Assembly: GCF_900625095.1 (NCBI RefSeq)
Contig: NZ_LR130760.1
Location: 1,024,997 to 1,088,996 of the forward strand
Length of the DNA: 64,000 nucleotides
Direction of reading: 5' to 3'
Origin: Acinetobacter ihumii
GTDB taxonomy: Bacteria; Pseudomonadota; Gammaproteobacteria; Pseudomonadales; Moraxellaceae
Shown: positions 58,858 to 64,000 of the stretch, one piece after another
Numbering within the stretch: position 1 is the stretch's first letter
Layout of the letters: the number at the start of each line of letters is the position of its first letter
Position numbers and translations under genes: made by a program
Notes under the pieces: model-generated
What the model saw: the letters and a program-made list of their open reading frames with translations, nothing else
What the model was told of the DNA's origin: nothing
The model's database searches: none

Positions 58858-59343
58858 ATACTCATCAAGATATTAGCAAGCGTTATGCCAATCGGAATGA
58901 ATCGATGCAATATAAGAAAATTTATATAATGATTTTCTAAAAAAAGATAAAACCTTAATAGCAATATTTAATTTTGTTTTTATTTATCAATGAAATAAAA
59001 ATTATTTATTAAAATAGAATCTTTTAGGAGTTTGATCAGGACTTAATACAAGATGTTTTATCAGGTGTGCGATTGAAAATGGATCAATGTCATGATGCAT
59101 TTATAAATATCTATAATGGTCAAAAACTTTTCATCGATGCCAAAAGAACTTATCTTGCATCTTTTTTGTGCAGTTTGCGATTCTTGAGATGATTTGAGTC
59201 TTGAAATATGACATTTAGCTATTTTTATTTTGAGAACCTCAATTCACTATTTATATATATATCTTTACCATATTCTGATACCAAATTTATTAAAACTTAT
59301 TCATGTGAAGCAATAGCTTTAGGATTTATGTAATAACACATAT
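58858..59343. other. intergenic before the T6SS cluster
   Basis: About 490 bp, AT-rich, with no gene or clear structure seen. It probably holds the promoter of the purine operon on the minus strand. Confidence 0.4.
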
Positions 59344-60270
59344 TTACTTCTTATTTGTTACTTCTAAATACCAAATCGTTTCACCCCAACTATTATTTCC
59401 TACCTCAGGAAACACCTCTCCCTGTTCAAAATGACGAGATTGCAATTGATTTGCAGGACTCCACCAATTGCCTGTTCGTTGACAAGTTTGACCAGCAAAA
59501 CCTTTTAAGTTTTCAGTTTGAATTGTTTCAGCAGAGCCGCCTTCATCTCCAATGCGTTCAACCAATACCCATTCAGTATCTTCTTCATGATCATATTGTG
59601 GGCAATCTGGATCAAGTCCGACTAATGCTTCTATCGCATCATGCCCTTTAAGCAGCAGCTGTGCACTTGCTTCCTCTATCTCAGGAATGTAAATACCATC
59701 CTGTGGCACAGTTTCGCCTGTTTTTACTGTAACGTTTTGGTTTAACTTATACATTGGTAAAGATGATGGTAAGTTTAACTCTCCTAAATACTCTGCATCA
59801 TAGTCTTCTGTTAAAAACAGTCATAGGCCAATTACCAAAAACTGTAGCTTTAATATTAGATGATAATTTACTAGCTTTACTTTGCCACTCATCAAATAAT
59901 GACAAATTTTTTTCATCCATCCAATCAGAAAAATAGTCTATTCTTTGATTTCTAAAGTCAGTAACCACATTCCCTGCATATTGCAAAGCAGATAAGTCAC
60001 CCTCTAATAAACGTTATACCCATAATTCAAGCTCTCAAAAGTTGATCTAAAATTAGGCAATACATGCTCACCCCAAACTATGTCAGGTTGTTGTGAAATA
60101 TGTTGGTTTCGATAATCATAAGGTAAATCCTGCATAAACTGCTCAAGTGCATTCTCTGCTGCATCCAACATATTTTTAAAAGCATCTACCAGTTCTTTAA
60201 AATATTCCGCCGAACTATAGCGTTCAAGTAGGTAAATTTCCTGCGGACGAATTTCAGATGATTGTGACAT
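59344..60270 (-). pseudogene. frameshifted second copy of T6SS immunity gene
   Basis: This region repeats the intact immunity gene (60270-61193) with an offset of about 926 bp. It starts MSQSSEIRPQEIYLLERYSS and ends WYLEVTNKK like the intact copy. Around 60010 a base is missing (GTGTTTA becomes CGTTTA), shifting the frame to an early TAG. Around 59825 a base is added in a T-run, which restores the frame. The middle about 200 bp are read only in another frame. So it should yield only a short N-terminal fragment of about 88 residues, unless these are sequencing errors. Confidence 0.85.
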
Positions 60271-61193
60271 TACTTTTTGTTCGTTACTTCTAAATACCAA
60301 ATCGTTTCACCCCAACTATTATTTCCTACCTCAGGAAACACCTCTCCCTGTTCAAAATGACGAGATTGCAATTGATTTGCAGGGCTCCACCAATTGCCTG
60401 TTCGTGGACAAGTCTGACCAGCAAAACCTCTTAAGTTTTCTATTTGAATTGTCTCAGATGAACCACCTTCATCTGCAATGCGTTTCACTAGTAACCACGT
60501 TGTACTCTCTTCTCTAGCGTATTGCAAACCACTACGACTTAATCCCACCAGAGCCTCAATAGCATCGTACCCTTTAAGCAACAGCTGTGCACTTGCCTCA
60601 GATATTTCAGGAATGTAAATACCATTCTGTGGTACTGTTTCTCCTGTCTCTACTTTAATATCAGCGCTTAATTGATAAATAGGTAAAGAAAGTGGCAATT
60701 TTAATTCGCCCAAACAATCCGTGTCATAATTTTCTGTTAGAAAGGTTATAGGCCAACTGCTAAAAACCGTGGCTTTTATATTAGATGCTAATAATCTTGC
60801 TTTGCTCTGCCATTGATCAAACAATGCAAAATTACTTTCATCCATCCAATCTGGCAAGTAATCAGTAGTCTGAGCATTAAAATCACTTTTCACATTTCCT
60901 GCATATTGCAAAGCAGATAAATCACCCTCTAGTAAACACTTATAGCCATAATTCAATGCTTCAAGAGTTGATCTAAAGTTAGGCAATACTCGCTCCCCCC
61001 AAACTACATCAGGTTGTTGTGAAATATGCCGGTTTCGATAATCATAAGGTAAATCTTGCATAAACAGCTCAAGTGCATTTTCTGCTGCATCCAACATATT
61101 TTTAAAAGCATCTACCAGTTCTTTAAAGTATTCAATCGAACTATAGCGTTCAAGTAAGTAAATTTCCTGTGGACGAATTTCAAACTGCAACAT
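60270..61193 (-). CDS. T6SS immunity protein, 307 aa
   Basis: A soluble protein directly after the toxin gene. The N-terminal half is helical (YFKELVDAFKNMLDAAENAL) and contains VWGERVLPNFRSTL. The C-terminal half carries ETVPQNGIYIPEI, RGFAGQTCPRTGNWW and NNSWGETIWYLEV. The position and the tandem copy mark it as the cognate immunity protein. It may belong to the Imm71/Imm72 type, but I could not confirm this. The start overlaps the toxin stop as TAATG. Confidence 0.8.
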   Translation of the reverse strand: MLQFEIRPQEIYLLERYSSIEYFKELVDAFKNMLDAAENALELFMQDLPYDYRNRHISQQPDVVWGERVLPNFRSTLEALNYGYKCLLEGDLSALQYAGNVKSDFNAQTTDYLPDWMDESNFALFDQWQSKARLLASNIKATVFSSWPITFLTENYDTDCLGELKLPLSLPIYQLSADIKVETGETVPQNGIYIPEISEASAQLLLKGYDAIEALVGLSRSGLQYAREESTTWLLVKRIADEGGSSETIQIENLRGFAGQTCPRTGNWWSPANQLQSRHFEQGEVFPEVGNNSWGETIWYLEVTNKK

Positions 61194-62701
61194 TACTTTT
61201 TATCTCCATACCAGTTCTGCTCTAAACGAGGTACACCCACCATAATGGTTCTAGCTTCACCAATTAAACCACTATCATAGCCCCAAGGGGTTGCTTCACG
61301 TTTACTTATATTTGCTCGTACCAAATCCTTGGGATCAAGAACAATCTGCATCCCACCACCTTCAAGCACAAATATCTCGCCTTTACTATTTACCTTCTCA
61401 ACTTTGCCAGCACTATTTTTAAAAGTTTGGCTCGCTGCTGGACCCTCCCATACCTTTAAGCCGCCTTTAGGAACCCTATATTTAACCATTTCTCCATTGT
61501 GATTCCATGAAGCAAATACCGCAAAATAGCGTCGCCAATCGGCTTTACTCTTAAGTTTCTTATATTCAGATTCACGCATCCAACAAATACTATTATCATA
61601 ACTGCTAGGATCAAGGACACGATATAAAATCGTCCCCTCAGGAAGGTCTATAGGTTCTAGGTCATGAAATGTATCAAATTTACCTTTTAAAGCATAACTA
61701 TTAGAACTATTAGAAATATCAGGATAGCCTTCTAGAATTTTTGGTGATTTTTTCAAAGCTGTATATTTTTCTTTCGCTGCTATATCAACCCAATTCGGTT
61801 TATTGTTTAAAACACTTTTTAACTCAGCATCTGTTCCTACTTTCTTAAAATTATGAATATTCTTAACATTAGTCGTCGCTTTAAAAGCCTGATCACTCTC
61901 TTTCTCGATTCTAACCGCCAATCTTTCCAAAAACTCTTGTACAGGTTTTAAAAACTCACCAAGTTTTTGATTCGCCAAGTTACGGACATCAATTACGGTT
62001 TGCAACATTTGGCGTGCTTTCTCACCAATCGCCTTACTTGCATATTTATCAATAAATTTAACAGTATCTCTTAAATACCCTACAAGTTGATCAAACACGC
62101 TTAACAAAGCCTGCTTTGTCAATATCCCTTTAACTTCTCGAATTTTGCTCGCAGTAGCTTTATAAATATTGGTGATTTTTGCGTTTTTGATGGCTTTTTT
62201 TACCGCCGGGCGTGCAAGAAATTTATTTAACTCTGTAATACCACTTTCAATCGCAGGTTCAGCAAACTTATAAATATTTCCACCTGTAAACTTCAAACCT
62301 TTAGTTGCAGGCTTAAGCATAAAGCGTCTAATAGGTGCCAGAATAACTTTAAAAATCCCTTTAAATAATGAACCCAATACAGGAAATAAGCCAATCAGTG
62401 TTAGAATCAGCCCCACCCATGCCCACGGATTATTACTGTCTTCTTTTATTTTTGTTGCGTTAGCGCAAAGGTCCCGAACATCACAAACCTGATCTACAAA
62501 AGGGATCATTGAAATCACTGTACCAGTGACAATTTGTGCAGTGGTTTGATCCTTAGCAAAGTCTCCTTGTAATACAACCCACAGCCATTCTGCAATATCT
62601 GCAGCAGTCTCTTGTCCTTTTTTGATTGCATCATTTACTGGGGCTGTAAACCACGCTAACGCATTGGTTAACTCTTTCTTAGATGGTAAAAAATCTGGCA
62701 T
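61193..62701 (-). CDS. T6SS effector with TNT/ART-like C-terminal domain
   Basis: A 502-aa protein encoded directly after vgrG. Residues 1-55 are helical. Hydrophobic segments at about 55-70 and 93-123 (WVGLILTLIGLFPVLG) look like the pre-toxin membrane part common in T6SS effectors. A helical linker covers about 140-300. Residues about 350-460 are a distinct domain: EGTILYRVLDP (R361), WRRYFAVFASWN (389-400), VWEGPAASQ (417-425) and LEGGGMQIVLDP (446-457, Q452). That order resembles TNT-type NAD+ glycohydrolases, with an Arg early and a GGGxQ late. No PAAR or MIX motif is seen. Confidence 0.75.
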   Translation of the reverse strand: MPDFLPSKKELTNALAWFTAPVNDAIKKGQETAADIAEWLWVVLQGDFAKDQTTAQIVTGTVISMIPFVDQVCDVRDLCANATKIKEDSNNPWAWVGLILTLIGLFPVLGSLFKGIFKVILAPIRRFMLKPATKGLKFTGGNIYKFAEPAIESGITELNKFLARPAVKKAIKNAKITNIYKATASKIREVKGILTKQALLSVFDQLVGYLRDTVKFIDKYASKAIGEKARQMLQTVIDVRNLANQKLGEFLKPVQEFLERLAVRIEKESDQAFKATTNVKNIHNFKKVGTDAELKSVLNNKPNWVDIAAKEKYTALKKSPKILEGYPDISNSSNSYALKGKFDTFHDLEPIDLPEGTILYRVLDPSSYDNSICWMRESEYKKLKSKADWRRYFAVFASWNHNGEMVKYRVPKGGLKVWEGPAASQTFKNSAGKVEKVNSKGEIFVLEGGGMQIVLDPKDLVRANISKREATPWGYDSGLIGEARTIMVGVPRLEQNWYGDKK

Positions 62702-64000
62702 TAAAATTGCCCCTTATTCTTATCAATCTTGTTTAACTCAGCCATTACTGTATCAAACCGATCCCAAGGTTTATCTTCTTCCATTTTTGGTTGTTCATAC
62801 TCAACTCTAATTGCTTTCTCTGGAACATTTTCATGATGAGCTTTACCATGCTCATCTAATCTCCCTTCAATAGTCTGATTATTTTCAAAAAAGATTTTAT
62901 AACCCAAATTTGCGAATGGCTCCTGATCAACATCTAGATGTTCTAAAGCAATCCAATTTTTATTATCAAATTTAGGCAAAGCTGGTAATTGTGCATTCAC
63001 TTGCGCTCCCCCCACAAACAAATGCTGCCCTGCCTTCACCTCAAATTTGCCACTTGTCGTTGGAAAAACACCTGAACTATTAATCTTGATTTGTGAACCA
63101 CCTGACGTAATCACGATCTCTTTTGGACTAGAAATTTCAACTTTGTCTTCCGTAGAGATAATCTTCACATCTTTACGTGCAATTAGATCAATGCCATCCC
63201 CTTGTGCCTGTATCTCTACTTTTCCCTTGCCTGCATATAATCTTGCACCTTGTTGTGCTGCAAACAGGCTTATCTTCTCCTGTGCATGTGCAATCATACT
63301 CTTTTGTGTGCTCAGATTAATACTTTCGCCCGCATGTTGGCTGAATTGTCCATTTGCACTGACGTAAATATCTGCATTGCTAGACATCGCGATTGATTGT
63401 GGTGAAGCCAGTAACATGACGGCTGTTTTAAAATCAACCGCTTTCTCAGGATGCTCTATTTCAAGATCTTTGAGAAAAGCCTGTATATTTTCTAATACGT
63501 CCAGCGGATCGGTTTGCTGATTTTTCGCAACTTCACTTAAAGCTTTGGCATTGTTAAGATTGCCTTCTATTTGCTGTTGAGCCTCTGTTGCTTTTAAATG
63601 CTGACCTTGTGCTTGTTCTTGTCGATGCGTCGTCAGGTATAGACCTTTTCCAGCCCTTACAGCCCCCCATTGGTCCGTCCTTAATTCAAAGCCCTCTCCA
63701 CGCCCTTCACTTGTCGCACGTTCTTTAGGGTGACTTAAGTTTCCTAGATTCAATTGCGTAGCACCATGACTACTGTGTAGTTGGGCACTGATTTGTCCTG
63801 TGGTATCGTCAAATCTGAGTTGGTTGTAGCCCTCACCACCGATTTCTTTAGAACGAATGCCGCTGAGTTTTTTGGTATCAGGCAGTTGACCTTTGATATC
63901 AAATTTGGTCGGTGATCGTTGGGCTTCATGGATTCTTCCCGTGACAAAGGGACGGTCAATGTTGCCATCAAAGAAGTCGATCACTACGATTTCACCAACA
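62701..64000 (-). CDS. vgrG: type VI secretion spike VgrG, C-terminal part (cut by window end)
   Basis: The frame continues past 64000, so the N-terminal VgrG part is missing. What remains begins VGEIVVIDFFDGNID and contains GYNQLRFDDTTGQISAQLHSSHGATQLNLG, the end of the gp27/gp5-like part. A DUF2345 helix-rich repeat region follows (about residues 190-340 of the visible part). The last about 90 residues have a beta-type extension, YKIFFENNQTIEGRLDEHGK, like the transthyretin-like domains that load effectors. It is the first gene of the VgrG-effector-immunity set, and its stop overlaps the effector start as TAATG. Confidence 0.93.
   Translation of the reverse strand, partial: VGEIVVIDFFDGNIDRPFVTGRIHEAQRSPTKFDIKGQLPDTKKLSGIRSKEIGGEGYNQLRFDDTTGQISAQLHSSHGATQLNLGNLSHPKERATSEGRGEGFELRTDQWGAVRAGKGLYLTTHRQEQAQGQHLKATEAQQQIEGNLNNAKALSEVAKNQQTDPLDVLENIQAFLKDLEIEHPEKAVDFKTAVMLLASPQSIAMSSNADIYVSANGQFSQHAGESINLSTQKSMIAHAQEKISLFAAQQGARLYAGKGKVEIQAQGDGIDLIARKDVKIISTEDKVEISSPKEIVITSGGSQIKINSSGVFPTTSGKFEVKAGQHLFVGGAQVNAQLPALPKFDNKNWIALEHLDVDQEPFANLGYKIFFENNQTIEGRLDEHGKAHHENVPEKAIRVEYEQPKMEEDKPWDRFDTVMAELNKIDKNKGQF

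Noticed and set aside
59355..59986. Small separate genes in the second immunity copy
   Set aside because: They are pieces of one frameshifted copy: together they align end to end with the intact immunity gene.
63047..63367. Plus-strand frame opposite vgrG
   Set aside because: It overlaps the conserved DUF2345 coding region, so it is a shadow.
1..64000. CRISPR arrays, prophage or integron
   Set aside because: No regularly spaced repeats, cas genes, phage structural genes or integrases were seen.

Overview
This window looks like Acinetobacter chromosome. The evidence is low-GC gammaproteobacterial DNA, a DcaP-type outer-membrane porin with a coiled-coil N-terminus, a cydP-cydA-cydB-cydX-ybgE operon, and BioB, ClpA, MetK and RuvC sequences of Acinetobacter type. 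I cannot name the species. There is no insertion sequence, integrase, prophage or CRISPR array. About 60 protein genes, one tRNA and many intrinsic terminators are visible.

Layout. 0.2-8.8 kb: yceI, an OsmC-family gene, transketolase, a zinc-ribbon methyltransferase, metK and an FMN-dependent monooxygenase. 8.9-14 kb: fxsA, ruvC, nnr, queG, bioB. 14.3-16.1 kb: a PQQ-type sugar dehydrogenase lipoprotein with a DUF2231-like membrane partner. 16.5-24.7 kb: a CAU-anticodon tRNA, bacterioferritin, a TonB-dependent siderophore receptor with a good Fur-box candidate, a glutamine-rich 53-residue microprotein, an acyltransferase, yebC, an Lrp/AsnC regulator and the DcaP-like porin. 25-28.4 kb: a glutamate/aspartate-type ABC importer. 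28.9-35.6 kb: a TetR regulator, argF, then the minus-strand run argC, DUF6776-like, clpS, clpA, ynfA. 36-47.6 kb: an unrecognised lipoprotein, a YgjP-like metalloprotease, rpiA, ilvA, a two-gene K+ uptake system, pldA, a PreP-like M16C protease and a GNAT enzyme. 47.8-53.5 kb: a PfkB kinase, a Rieske protein, a YqiJ-like membrane protein and the cytochrome bd operon with two small subunits. 53.7-58.7 kb: a hydrolase and a four-gene ABC transporter/8-oxoguanine-deaminase operon with a long structured leader that resembles a xanthine/urate riboswitch. 59.3-64 kb: a type VI secretion island of vgrG (cut by the window end), a 502-aa toxin, an immunity gene and a frameshifted tandem copy of the immunity gene.

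Most of the window is housekeeping. The accessory interest is at the right end. All junctions of the vgrG-effector-immunity-immunity' set are TAATG stop/start overlaps. The effector has a membrane-segment N-terminus and a C-terminal domain that by eye resembles NAD+-degrading TNT/ADP-ribosyl-type toxins. The second immunity copy carries a 1-bp deletion and a 1-bp insertion that bring the frame back. Next in interest are the structured leader of the purine operon, the Q-rich microprotein, repeated motifs upstream of the cyd operon, and palindromes near yceI and argF.
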